From the NCBI RefSeq assembly GCF_019916085.1, contig NZ_CP049834.1, forward strand, positions 2,246,501 through 2,310,500: a DNA stretch of 64,000 nt, read 5' to 3'. The notes below the pieces were generated by a model. It made no database searches, was not told the DNA's origin, and saw only the letters and a program-made list of their open reading frames with translations. Source of the stretch: Aquirufa lenticrescens (GTDB lineage Bacteria; Bacteroidota; Bacteroidia; Cytophagales; Spirosomataceae). Positions 54,696 through 63,480 of the stretch are shown here, piece by piece. The first letter of the stretch is position 1, and the number at the start of each line of letters is the position of its first letter. The position numbers and the translations under genes are program-made.

Positions 54696-56341
54696 AGCGA
54701 AACCCCTCTCCTCCAGAACATAAAGTCATCCTGTCCTAAATCCATCGCTTTCGTATTAATCTCTCCAGAGGCTAATTGAATGATGTATTCTAAGACTTCT
54801 TCGCCCGTTTGTTCCACTGTTTTTTCACCTGAAATAATAGGACCACAGTCAATATCAATGATTTCAGGTAGCTTTTGAGCTAGTTTCGTATTCGTTGATA
54901 ATTTCACCATGGGGCTGATTGGGTTACCTGTGGGTGTTCCTAGGCCTGTGGTGAATAATTGAATCGTAGCACCTGCACCAGCCATACCTGTGGTGGCTAA
55001 TACATCATTTCCAGGAGTACAAACTAGGTTTAAACCTTTCTTGGTGACATATTGGCCATAGCCTAACACATCCTCAATAGGAGAAGAACCTGCTTTTTTA
55101 GCGGCTCCTGCAGATTTAATCGCATCGGTAATTAAACCATCTTTGATGTTACCCGGAGATGGATTCATATCGAACCCAGCACCCACTAATGCAGCACGTC
55201 TGGCGTATTCTCGCATTAAGAAACCAAAATTATCGGCAATTTCCTTCGTTACAGCTCTGTTTTGAAGTTCTTGTTCAACACCACATAATTCAGGGAATTC
55301 AGCGATCAACACAGTACCACCTAGTCCTACGACTAAGTCTGCGGTATGGCCTATGGCTGGATTCGTTGAAATTCCGGAGAAACCATCAGATCCACCACAT
55401 TTAACACCTACGCGTAAAGCCGATAAGGGAGCCGGTTTACGGGTTTGTTTATTTATTTCCACCAGACCCTTAAATGTTTGTAGAATCACTTCATTCAGCA
55501 TATTCTCTACTCCGCTCCCATTATCTTGTTGTTGCTCAAAGATGTATAATGGCTTAGAAAAGTTAGGGTCTTTTTCTTTTAGCTTTTCTTTAAATACCTC
55601 AATTTGAGAATGTTGGCAACCTAAACTTAAAACGGTGATTCCACCTACGTTCGGATTTAGGCAATAACCCGCTAATAAGGCGCAAAGATTTAAGGAATCG
55701 TCTTTATTCTCGCCACAACCACTTTCGTGCGTTAAGAATTTGATTCCATCTACGTTCGGGAATTGGGCTGATTTATGTACCAAAATCGAAGCAGAGGAAG
55801 CTGTATCTATTTCTAGTGCTTTTCCTTCAGCTAGTTGCTTTCCTAATTGTTGAACCTTTTGAGTGAATGGATCCATCTTTTGGAAGCCCAAACCATTTAA
55901 AAAGGCATTCTTTAATAATTCGATATTTCTGTTTTCGCAGAAAACTAAGGGAATAACTAACCAATAGTTTTGAGTTCCTACTTGACCATCTGCGCGGTGA
56001 TAGCCGTTGAATGTTCTGTTTTTGAATTTGGATACATCAGGTGCTGTCCATTCATACTCTTTTTGTTTTCCGACAAAATCCGTGGCAGCATGATGTAGAT
56101 TAAAGGTATGAATGAGCCCACCTTTGGGAATATCTTGACTAGCTAAACCGACTAAAACGCCATACATGGTTGCTCTGCCATCTTTTGCAATTGCTTCAGT
56201 GGTGAATTTATGCTTAGCTGCAATATCATCTTGAAGCGTAATTTCATTGCCGTTATGTTGTATAATCTTTCCTTTAGGTAGATCTTGTAGGGCAACAAGT
56301 AAATTGTCAGTTGGGTTGATTTGTAAGAATTTTTGGCTCAT
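54692..56341 (-). CDS. UxaA-family dehydratase (altronate/galactarate type), probable L-fuconate dehydratase
   Basis: 549 residues with an N-terminal SAF domain (about 1-85) joined to a full UxaA/GarD domain. Cysteines in THESGCGENKDD, LSLGCQHSQ and VKCGGSDGFSG fit the metal site of the family. Altronate dehydratases share this layout, but the operon is for fucose, and in Campylobacter jejuni UxaA-type proteins are part of the fucose locus, so L-fuconate is the likely substrate. Overlaps the mutarotase gene by 4 bases. The stop codon lies within the heptamer array. Confidence 0.82.
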   Translation of the reverse strand: MSQKFLQINPTDNLLVALQDLPKGKIIQHNGNEITLQDDIAAKHKFTTEAIAKDGRATMYGVLVGLASQDIPKGGLIHTFNLHHAATDFVGKQKEYEWTAPDVSKFKNRTFNGYHRADGQVGTQNYWLVIPLVFCENRNIELLKNAFLNGLGFQKMDPFTQKVQQLGKQLAEGKALEIDTASSASILVHKSAQFPNVDGIKFLTHESGCGENKDDSLNLCALLAGYCLNPNVGGITVLSLGCQHSQIEVFKEKLKEKDPNFSKPLYIFEQQQDNGSGVENMLNEVILQTFKGLVEINKQTRKPAPLSALRVGVKCGGSDGFSGISTNPAIGHTADLVVGLGGTVLIAEFPELCGVEQELQNRAVTKEIADNFGFLMREYARRAALVGAGFDMNPSPGNIKDGLITDAIKSAGAAKKAGSSPIEDVLGYGQYVTKKGLNLVCTPGNDVLATTGMAGAGATIQLFTTGLGTPTGNPISPMVKLSTNTKLAQKLPEIIDIDCGPIISGEKTVEQTGEEVLEYIIQLASGEINTKAMDLGQDDFMFWRRGVSL

Positions 56342-56673
56342 TTTGTTAGGCTAAATATAGTATTGGCTAGTACCCATTTGGCTCCTGCTGGAGTTCCTGG
56401 GATTGTTTTTTGGTAATTCGACATCAAGGTTTCCCAGGCTTGTACGGCTGGGTTAAGGGAATCTATCTCCCCTTTTTTGGCAAAACTAAAATTATCATTC
56501 GCTATAATTTCCATGCAAAGTCTATTCTCAAAACGAAAGATATGCATCGATTCTATACCAGATGAAAGGATACTTTCTTCAATTTCAACAGGAATCGACT
56601 CGTGGTATTTCTCATACTCCTTGATTAATTCAGGATCGTCCTTTAAGTCTAGAAATAAGATAAATCGTTGCAT
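56338..56673 (-). CDS. L-rhamnose/L-fucose mutarotase family protein
   Basis: 111 residues of the RhaM-type mutarotase fold (dimeric alpha/beta barrel). Starts MQRFILFLDLKDDPELIKEYEKYH, with IFRFENRLCMEI in the centre and a C-terminal WVLANTIFSL. It equilibrates sugar anomers so that the dehydrogenase has its preferred form. With FucP next to it, L-fucose is the expected substrate. Overlaps fucP by 1 base and the UxaA gene by 4. Confidence 0.85.
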   Translation of the reverse strand: MQRFILFLDLKDDPELIKEYEKYHESIPVEIEESILSSGIESMHIFRFENRLCMEIIANDNFSFAKKGEIDSLNPAVQAWETLMSNYQKTIPGTPAGAKWVLANTIFSLTK

Positions 56674-57998
56674 TAGTCTTTGATTTCAAATCCTTTGTAA
56701 GCGAAAAATACGATATAAGCGAAACACAGTAATGGTACACTTAAAGCGGCTACTGTACCTACTTTGAATAAAGACGCGGTTAACGGTGGAACAAGGGCAC
56801 CGCCTACAATAGACATAATAATTAAAGAGGATGCTAATTTTGATCCATCTCCAAGGCCTTTACATGACAAGGCGAATATGGTCGGGAACATAATGGATTG
56901 GAAGAAATAAACAGCGATTAAAGCTAATAAAGCAGCTATACCACCTCCAAACATCGCAACGGCTACAGAAATCACTGCTCCTATGGCATATATGCCTAAC
57001 ACTTTGTTTGAGGCAATTCTTCCCATTAAATAGGTTCCTAAGAATCTACCCAGTAAAAACAAGATAAAGGCAAAAGAAGCATGGAAACTAGCGATCTGCG
57101 TGGGGCTCATCGTATCAGATATTTGGTAGATTTTATCTACTATCCACAAATTGTCGTTTTTCGCTAAATCCAATTTCAAATCCACAAAATTTCCCCAAAG
57201 AGAAACCTGTGCCCCTACATTTAAAAACTGCGCTAATATCCCTAAAACTAAATGTTTACGCTTTAATAAACTGGCTATGGTTACTTTGCTAGTTGATTCT
57301 TCAGCCGACTGTAATTCAGGCATTTTTGTGAATACAAATAGGATGGCAACTAATGCGACTACAAGTCCGATGATTAAATAAGGCATTTGTACAGAAGCGG
57401 CTTGGCTTATTCGAATGGCTTCAGCTTCCGCAGCAGGAAGCGCTTGAATCATTTCTCTGGTGTATTCTTTCTCAGAGAAGATGAATAATCCACCAATGAT
57501 GGGTCCTAAAATAATACTCATACCATTGAATGACTGCGCTAAGTTCAATCGGAAATCTCCTTTTTTAGGATCCCCTAATACCGTCACATACAAGTTTGCA
57601 GCTGTCTCTAAAAAGGCAATTCCTGAAGCCATTAAAAATAAGGCCGCTAAGAAAAATCCGTAAATACGTACCTCAGCTGCAGGGTAAAATAAGAATGATC
57701 CGGCAGCATAAAGGACTAAACCCACTAGGATTCCTGCTTTATAGCCCATTTTCTTCATCACATAACCGGCAGGTAGTGCCATCGCGAAATAGCCAAAATA
57801 AAAGGCCGTCTCCACGATATTGGCTTGCCAGCGTTGTAAATCAAGTGCAGTTTGGAATTGCTTGACTAAGGAGCCGTTTAAACTGTTAGCTAGTCCCCAC
57901 AAAAAGAATAAGCTAGTGACTAAGATGAGTGGAATCGTATACGAGGTAGATTCCGAATTCTTTAAAGTAGGTTGATCGTCGTTTAGAGGTAATGCCAT
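56673..57998 (-). CDS. fucP: L-fucose:H+ symporter
   Basis: 441 residues, MFS fold with 12 predicted helices. Matches FucP: LFFLWGLANSLNGSLVKQFQ in helix 1, FGYFAMALPAGYVMKKMGYK, and FLETAANLYVTVLGDP in helix 4-5. Imports L-fucose with protons. It is the first gene of the minus-strand operon. The 82-base gap to the divergent M14 gene shows no perfect TAnnTTTG on either strand. Confidence 0.9.
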   Translation of the reverse strand: MALPLNDDQPTLKNSESTSYTIPLILVTSLFFLWGLANSLNGSLVKQFQTALDLQRWQANIVETAFYFGYFAMALPAGYVMKKMGYKAGILVGLVLYAAGSFLFYPAAEVRIYGFFLAALFLMASGIAFLETAANLYVTVLGDPKKGDFRLNLAQSFNGMSIILGPIIGGLFIFSEKEYTREMIQALPAAEAEAIRISQAASVQMPYLIIGLVVALVAILFVFTKMPELQSAEESTSKVTIASLLKRKHLVLGILAQFLNVGAQVSLWGNFVDLKLDLAKNDNLWIVDKIYQISDTMSPTQIASFHASFAFILFLLGRFLGTYLMGRIASNKVLGIYAIGAVISVAVAMFGGGIAALLALIAVYFFQSIMFPTIFALSCKGLGDGSKLASSLIIMSIVGGALVPPLTASLFKVGTVAALSVPLLCFAYIVFFAYKGFEIKD

Positions 57999-58080
57999 GT
58001 TGATTTATTTTATATAAAAGCCAAAACACTGCTTAATTTACCGCCTTTTATTTAATTTTATTGCAAACCAAATTGACATA

Positions 58081-60507
58081 ATGAAAAATTACATTGCCCT
58101 ATTCCTTCTACTTTGTAGTATTAGCCTATCAGCGCAGATTAAGTCGCCTGAAGAATTCTTAGGCTACCCGATTGGTACAAAATTTACCTACCACCATCAG
58201 ATAGTAGCCTATAGTCGTTATTTAGCTGCACAAAGTAATGGTTTAGCGCAATGGCATGTGTATGGGCAAACAAGCGAGGGGCGTGAGCAAGGACAAATGC
58301 TCATCGCGAATCTACCGACTGGTGTGAGTCTTGAGCAAGTGCAGCAAAATCACCAGAAGCGTATTCAAGGCGAAAAAACCGACCCTTTACTCCCAGTGAT
58401 TATTAATTTATCTTTTAATGTGCACGGAAATGAAGCGGCCGGAAGTGAAGCCGCATTGAATACCTTGTATTCTTTGATTTCTAAACCCAATAAATCCATT
58501 CCTTATGTCATTTTGATTGATCCTTGCATTAATCCGGATGGTCGTGATGCTTATGTCACGCAATACAATCGCCGCAATTACTTACCAGGTGGAAATCCAG
58601 ATCCAAACGATCAAGAGCATTACGAGGGTATCACTTCAGGACGTTATAATCATTTCTCCTTTGACTTAAACCGGGATTGGGTTTGGCAGACACAGAAAGA
58701 AACGCAGCAGCGTTTGAAGTTCTACCGTTCTTGGATGCCCATGATGCATGCGGATTTTCACGAGCAAAGTTTCCAACACTCGTATTACTTCCCGCCGGCA
58801 GCGAAACCCTATTTGAATTTCATCGCTCAGTCAACTAAGGATTTACAAGAAAGTGTAGGACGTTCATTTTCGAAGTTATTTGATGAAAAGAAATGGCCAT
58901 ATTTCACTTCAGAGGTCTATGATTTATTATATCCTGGTTATGGAGATACTTACCCAGTCTTGAATGGCGCATTAGGAATGACCTTAGAGCAAGGGGGAAT
59001 TAGAGGTGGATTAATTTCTGCCAAAATCGACGGCGACACCATTTCACTAGTGGATCGCGTGAAGCATCACTCGGCTCTAGCACTAAATTTAGTAGAATGG
59101 TCTTTAGCGAATGCAGAAAGTTTGAAAACTTCTTTTTATGGTGTGCATGATAAGTCGAGGACGACTCCGTCGAATAAGTTTTCCTATTATTTTGTGCCAG
59201 AAAAGGAATTAGAAAAAGGTCAGGAGTTTATCCAATTATTAGAGAAAAATAATATCACCTATTTGAAAAATATGGGTGTTACAAAGTCAACCCAGGCATA
59301 TGATTATTCTACACTGAAGCAGTTTACATTGTCTGATAAATCTATTGGATTATTAATTCCTGCCAAACAGTCATCTGCGCCATTGATTCAAGCTTTATTG
59401 GACCCTACTATTGCTTTGGAAGATTCTATGACTTACGATATCACAGCTTGGAATCTGTTTCAATTAAATGGCATAAAAGCCTATGGAGTAAATGAAAATG
59501 TGTTTACTGTGGTTAAAGATCATGAAGGAGAAAGGTTGTTAGATCTTGATACGTCAGTGCATATAGCCTATATTGCAACGCCTAAAGTTCCATCCTTAAC
59601 TCAAAAATTAATTCATTCGGCAATTCAAATTGGCGCTTTAGTTACTTTTTCGGATGTGCAAAATGGAGAAATTATTATTTCGTTTACTCATGTGAATAAC
59701 GCAGATCGTGTTAAGTTTTTACAAAAAATGGAAAAGCTTAATATATTTCTAGAATCTCTCGACTCCTACCGTTCAAAAACAAGCTACGACCTTGGTTCCA
59801 CCCACTTTAAACCCATTTTCATCCCTAAGATCGCCGTAGTAGTCGATCCATCAAACGACGTAAATCAACAAGGGGAACTAGCCTATTTCTTAACTCAGAA
59901 ATATGGTTTTAAGCCTTCGTTAATCCCATCGACGCAATTATTCAAGTCGAATCTGTTCAATTACACGCACATCATTTATCCAGATGGCAAGTATGCTGCC
60001 CTCTCGAATACGAATTCGATTCTATTAACTGATTGGGTAAAAAAAGGTGGTAAACTGATTTTAATGGAGGGTGCTCGAAAGATTTTAGACGATAAAGATT
60101 TAGTGGCGAAAGAAGATACAGCAAGGCATACGTCAACCTATGCTATGCGAGAACGGGCAGAATTATCCAATACCACTTCAGGGAATCTATTGCAAGTGGA
60201 AGTGGAAAAGACCCATCCTTTGGCATTCAGAATTAACGATTCGTCGATTTATATCTTAAATCAAGTAACTGATTTTGTGAAGCTTCCGAAAGATTTTACT
60301 CCTGTTTTAAAAACTTCTGCTAAACCGAATATTATGGGCTTTGTAGGGGCAAATAAGAAAGCTCAACTAGCTAATTCTTTATTTTTAGGCGTTAAAGAAG
60401 TGGATAAAGGCAAAATCATTTGGTTTGGTTTTAATCCTTTATTCCGTGCGATTCCTAATCAAGGTCAAACTATTTTTGAAAACTGCTTCCTTTATTCAGA
60501 ATTCTAA
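58081..60507 (+). CDS. Secreted M14 family zinc carboxypeptidase
   Basis: 808 residues with a signal peptide (MKNYIALFLLLCSISLSAQ). M14 catalytic domain: zinc ligands His115 and Glu118 in NVHGNEAAGSE, substrate residues in INPDGRD and NRDW, the third zinc His in MHADFHEQS, and catalytic Glu in MTLEQGG. The large C-terminal part (from about 390) carries a Rossmann-like/DJ-1-type stretch (IAVVVDPSND, YPDGKYAALS) seen in Bacteroidota M14 proteins. Overlaps the fucosidase by 1 base (TAATG); may trim glycopeptides (inference). Confidence 0.87.
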   Translation: MKNYIALFLLLCSISLSAQIKSPEEFLGYPIGTKFTYHHQIVAYSRYLAAQSNGLAQWHVYGQTSEGREQGQMLIANLPTGVSLEQVQQNHQKRIQGEKTDPLLPVIINLSFNVHGNEAAGSEAALNTLYSLISKPNKSIPYVILIDPCINPDGRDAYVTQYNRRNYLPGGNPDPNDQEHYEGITSGRYNHFSFDLNRDWVWQTQKETQQRLKFYRSWMPMMHADFHEQSFQHSYYFPPAAKPYLNFIAQSTKDLQESVGRSFSKLFDEKKWPYFTSEVYDLLYPGYGDTYPVLNGALGMTLEQGGIRGGLISAKIDGDTISLVDRVKHHSALALNLVEWSLANAESLKTSFYGVHDKSRTTPSNKFSYYFVPEKELEKGQEFIQLLEKNNITYLKNMGVTKSTQAYDYSTLKQFTLSDKSIGLLIPAKQSSAPLIQALLDPTIALEDSMTYDITAWNLFQLNGIKAYGVNENVFTVVKDHEGERLLDLDTSVHIAYIATPKVPSLTQKLIHSAIQIGALVTFSDVQNGEIIISFTHVNNADRVKFLQKMEKLNIFLESLDSYRSKTSYDLGSTHFKPIFIPKIAVVVDPSNDVNQQGELAYFLTQKYGFKPSLIPSTQLFKSNLFNYTHIIYPDGKYAALSNTNSILLTDWVKKGGKLILMEGARKILDDKDLVAKEDTARHTSTYAMRERAELSNTTSGNLLQVEVEKTHPLAFRINDSSIYILNQVTDFVKLPKDFTPVLKTSAKPNIMGFVGANKKAQLANSLFLGVKEVDKGKIIWFGFNPLFRAIPNQGQTIFENCFLYSEF

Positions 60508-61889
60508 TGAAAAGATTCACTCTCATATTTGCTCTTTTAAGCTATTCGCTATTTGCTCAAAAGGTAGCCCCTGTCTACCCTGTTCCCTCTGCTAAGCAAT
60601 TAGCTTGGTCGGAATTAGAGTATTATGGTTTCATACATTTTAATATGAACACGTTTACGAATGTGGAATGGGGCGAGGGAAAAGAAAGTCCGTCTTCTTT
60701 CAATCCTACAGCCTTGGATTGTAATCAATGGGCTAGAATTGCAAAGAAGGCTGGAATGAAGGGACTGATTTTGACGGCGAAGCATCATGATGGATTTGCC
60801 CTTTATCCCTCTAAATATACCTCACATTCAGTGGCGAAATCACCATGGAAGAATGGAAAGGGGGATGTGGTGAAGGAATTATCTGAGGCCTGTAAAAAAT
60901 ACGGGTTAAAACTAGGCATCTATCTATCGCCTTGGGATCGTTTCCACCCAGATTATGGAACAGATGATTATAACCAGGTGTATGCCAAAATGCAGGAGGA
61001 ATTATTAACGAACTACGGACCCATTTTTGAGTTTTGGTACGACGGCGCCAATGGTGAAGGACCTAATGGAAAAAAGCAGGTGTATGATTGGAATTTATTC
61101 CACTCAATGGTAAACAAATACCAGCCTACTGCGGTGCAATTCTCCGATGCTGGTCCTGACATTCGTTGGGTAGGAAACGAGCGAGGATATGCTTATGATA
61201 CAATGTGGAGTCCTATTTTACGCGATAAGATCTATCCAGGATGTCCTGATTTTGACAATTATAGAAATGGTCAAGAAAATGGAACCCATTGGGTTTCTCC
61301 TGAAGTGGATGTGTCTATTCGTCCAGGTTGGTACTACCATCCGGAGCAGGATAATAAGGTCAAGACACCTGATTCTTTATTAAAGATTTACGCTGCTTCA
61401 GTAGGCCGTAATGCAAATCTTTTATTAAATATTCCAGTTGATACGCGTGGATTGATTCATAAGAATGATTCCGCTTCCTTGATGGGATTTGCGTCGATTC
61501 GGGCAAAGTCGCTTGTTAATCTTTTGAAGAAAAATATAAATGATCCCTTATTTGATGGGAAGAGCTCTACCTTTTGGATGGCAACTCCTACAAAGAATGA
61601 TATATACGTTGAATTAAAGACCCCTCTTAGCATAAACAACATCATGCTTCAAGAGCCCATTGCCTTAGGTCAAAGAGTAAGTGCTTTTGAAGTAGAATTA
61701 ATCGATGAATCGGGTAATAAAGAAGTGATAAAGGCGGGTACAATAGGTCACAAGCGAATGGTCACCTTCAGGGAGCGGAAACTAAAAAGCTTCCAAATTA
61801 GATTTACAGGTTCAAGAGGTCCTGTTTTAATTTCTAATTTAGAAGCTTATCGGTTTATTTCAACACGTAACGAACCGCTTTTCCAGTAA
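60507..61889 (+). CDS. Secreted alpha-L-fucosidase (GH29)
   Basis: 460 residues, signal peptide MKRFTLIFALLSYSLFAQ. GH29 barrel: WSELEYYGFIHFNMNTF, LILTAKHHDGFALYPS (89-102), GIYLSPWDR, and the nucleophile Asp179 in FEFWYDGANGEG. A beta-sandwich follows from about residue 350 (F5/8-type discoidin-like). Releases L-fucose from glycans for FucP uptake, and is the best evidence that this locus is for fucose. Translationally coupled to the M14 gene. Its last 35 bases overlap the convergent lipoprotein gene. Confidence 0.92.
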   Translation: MKRFTLIFALLSYSLFAQKVAPVYPVPSAKQLAWSELEYYGFIHFNMNTFTNVEWGEGKESPSSFNPTALDCNQWARIAKKAGMKGLILTAKHHDGFALYPSKYTSHSVAKSPWKNGKGDVVKELSEACKKYGLKLGIYLSPWDRFHPDYGTDDYNQVYAKMQEELLTNYGPIFEFWYDGANGEGPNGKKQVYDWNLFHSMVNKYQPTAVQFSDAGPDIRWVGNERGYAYDTMWSPILRDKIYPGCPDFDNYRNGQENGTHWVSPEVDVSIRPGWYYHPEQDNKVKTPDSLLKIYAASVGRNANLLLNIPVDTRGLIHKNDSASLMGFASIRAKSLVNLLKKNINDPLFDGKSSTFWMATPTKNDIYVELKTPLSINNIMLQEPIALGQRVSAFEVELIDESGNKEVIKAGTIGHKRMVTFRERKLKSFQIRFTGSRGPVLISNLEAYRFISTRNEPLFQ

Positions 61890-62295
61890 AGGTAAAGCCG
61901 CTCGCTGTTTGAGTGCTGTAAACAGAATATTTAACGTCAATGAGGGCGGTTGCACCTAATTCTTTGGCCTTTTCAACCATTTGACGAAGGATTTCTTGCT
62001 TTTTATCCTGGTGGTTTCCTCGGTATAGCATCTTCCCATTTTGGGTTTGCTTGTCCTCTAATGGAACTTCTCCTGACATTTTGATGGTTTCGATATCCTC
62101 ATAGCTCTGTTTCGGATGATCATTAAAATACACAACATCAATATCGTATTTCACAGGAACTTCAAAACCTAAACCATCGTGTCGCTCGACCCCACCATTT
62201 TTAAAATCATTCGTATAATAGGTAGAAGGTTTGATGTTCTTAGAACAACCTACCACAGATAATACGAGAAGAAACTTACATGCTTTCTGAATCAT
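61855..62295 (-). CDS. Lipoprotein of unknown function
   Basis: 146 residues. Lipoprotein signal with lipobox VVGC (Cys 17). The mature part contains the pattern QEILRQMVEKAKELGATALIDVKYS, which recalls the YbjQ/heavy-metal-binding-like small alpha/beta fold, but I do not assign a function. Overlaps the GH29 3' end by 35 bases and the Dabb gene by 20 bases, so it is coupled to the latter. Confidence 0.7.
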   Translation of the reverse strand: MIQKACKFLLVLSVVGCSKNIKPSTYYTNDFKNGGVERHDGLGFEVPVKYDIDVVYFNDHPKQSYEDIETIKMSGEVPLEDKQTQNGKMLYRGNHQDKKQEILRQMVEKAKELGATALIDVKYSVYSTQTASGFTFTGKAVRYVLK

Positions 62296-62578
62296 AGATC
62301 AATACTTTATCCCAAAGGTGGGCACAGTTTTTAATAAACTCTAAGTGAATAGGAGCCGTTTGGTAATAATCGTGCCCTTTTTCGTCTTCAAACGTAGTTA
62401 ATAAACAATAATCATACGAGCGATCGATCACGGGACGATCAGTACTAGCCGGTTTCCCTACGCTAAATACATCCACCGTCTCCACGTCAGCTAATGACTG
62501 GACGCCTGCCTCAAAAAGCGCGATATCTTCAGCGCTTAACCCTTTTTTTAACCAAAAATTTACAACGTGTACAAACAT
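62276..62578 (-). CDS. Dabb (stress-responsive alpha/beta barrel) protein
   Basis: 100 residues, one dimeric alpha/beta barrel domain. MFVHVVNFWLKKGLSAEDIA at the N-terminus, with DYCLLTTFEDEKGHDYYQTAPIH typical of the family. Such proteins bind or turn over small molecules; the substrate is unknown. Lies 6 bases after dapA and overlaps the lipoprotein gene by 20. Confidence 0.85.
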   Translation of the reverse strand: MFVHVVNFWLKKGLSAEDIALFEAGVQSLADVETVDVFSVGKPASTDRPVIDRSYDYCLLTTFEDEKGHDYYQTAPIHLEFIKNCAHLWDKVLIYDSESM

Positions 62579-62584
62579 ATTTTA

Positions 62585-63478
62585 TTATTTATTTAAACCT
62601 TCTTGTTGACTAATTTGAGCTAATTTTTGCCCTAACTCTGCGGATGCGCTAGCTAATGGCATGCGAACCTGAGCACCAAACAACCCTTGATTCTCTAATA
62701 ATTTCTTCACTCCTACTGGATTTCCCTCTTCGTATAAATACGGGTCGATGGTCAGGAATTTGCCTAATTCTTTTTGGGCTGAACGATAATCCCCTGCCAA
62801 TGCGTGGTGAATCATCGTGGTAAACTGCTGAGGAAACGCGTTTGCAATCACAGACATAACACCCACACCCCCAATTGAAATGATAGGCACAGCTTGCACA
62901 TCATCTCCAGAGATTAATAAAAAGTCTTCTGGCTTGTGGTAAACAATCTCCATACATTGCTCAATGATGCAAGATGCCTCCTTAATACCAATGATATTTT
63001 TATGTTCCGAAAGCTTTAATACCGTTTCGGCTGACATATTAATCCCTGTTCTACCAGGAATATTGTACATAATGACTGGAACCGGACAAGCATCTGCAAT
63101 TGCTTCATAATGTGCGATTACGCCTCTTGCACTTGGTTTATTGTAATAAGGACAAACAGACAAAATGGCGTCAATTCCATCGAACGAAGTTTGTTTGATT
63201 TGATTAATCAACGACTCCGTATTGTTTCCGCCTAATCCATAAACGATAGGTAAGTTCTTTGTATTAGCCTCTTGAATGGTAGAAACGATTTGTTTCTTCT
63301 CATCTGCTGTGGTTGTCGCAGATTCTCCAGTCGTCCCTTGAACAACTAAATAATCAACCCCTCCGTTACTCACGTGTTGAATTAATTTCTTTAGGCCATC
63401 CCAGTTAATAGAACGATCCTCGTTCATGGGTGTAACTAGTGCTGGCGCAACGCCGTGAAATTTAGGTAATGATTGCAT
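62585..63478 (-). CDS. dapA: 4-hydroxy-tetrahydrodipicolinate synthase
   Basis: Condenses pyruvate with aspartate semialdehyde in lysine and diaminopimelate synthesis. 297 residues. Class I aldolase barrel: VQGTTGESATTT with the Thr pair, CPYYNKPS, VIMYNIPGRTG with the catalytic Tyr, and the Schiff-base Lys in IIGIKEAS. A DapA-like aldolase serves fucose breakdown in Campylobacter, but this gene sits with ligA outside the fuc operon and keeps DapA features, so lysine synthesis is preferred. Confidence 0.88.
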   Translation of the reverse strand: MQSLPKFHGVAPALVTPMNEDRSINWDGLKKLIQHVSNGGVDYLVVQGTTGESATTTADEKKQIVSTIQEANTKNLPIVYGLGGNNTESLINQIKQTSFDGIDAILSVCPYYNKPSARGVIAHYEAIADACPVPVIMYNIPGRTGINMSAETVLKLSEHKNIIGIKEASCIIEQCMEIVYHKPEDFLLISGDDVQAVPIISIGGVGVMSVIANAFPQQFTTMIHHALAGDYRSAQKELGKFLTIDPYLYEEGNPVGVKKLLENQGLFGAQVRMPLASASAELGQKLAQISQQEGLNK

Positions 63479-63480
63479 AA

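Noticed and set aside
57999-58080. Operator between fucP and the M14 gene
   Set aside because: The 82-base spacer is AT-rich, but I found no convincing palindrome or perfect promoter box on either strand.
62585-63478. DapA-like aldolase of the fucose pathway (as in Campylobacter)
   Set aside because: It lies outside the fucose operon next to ligA, the FAH hydrolase already completes the pathway, and its motifs are those of DapA.
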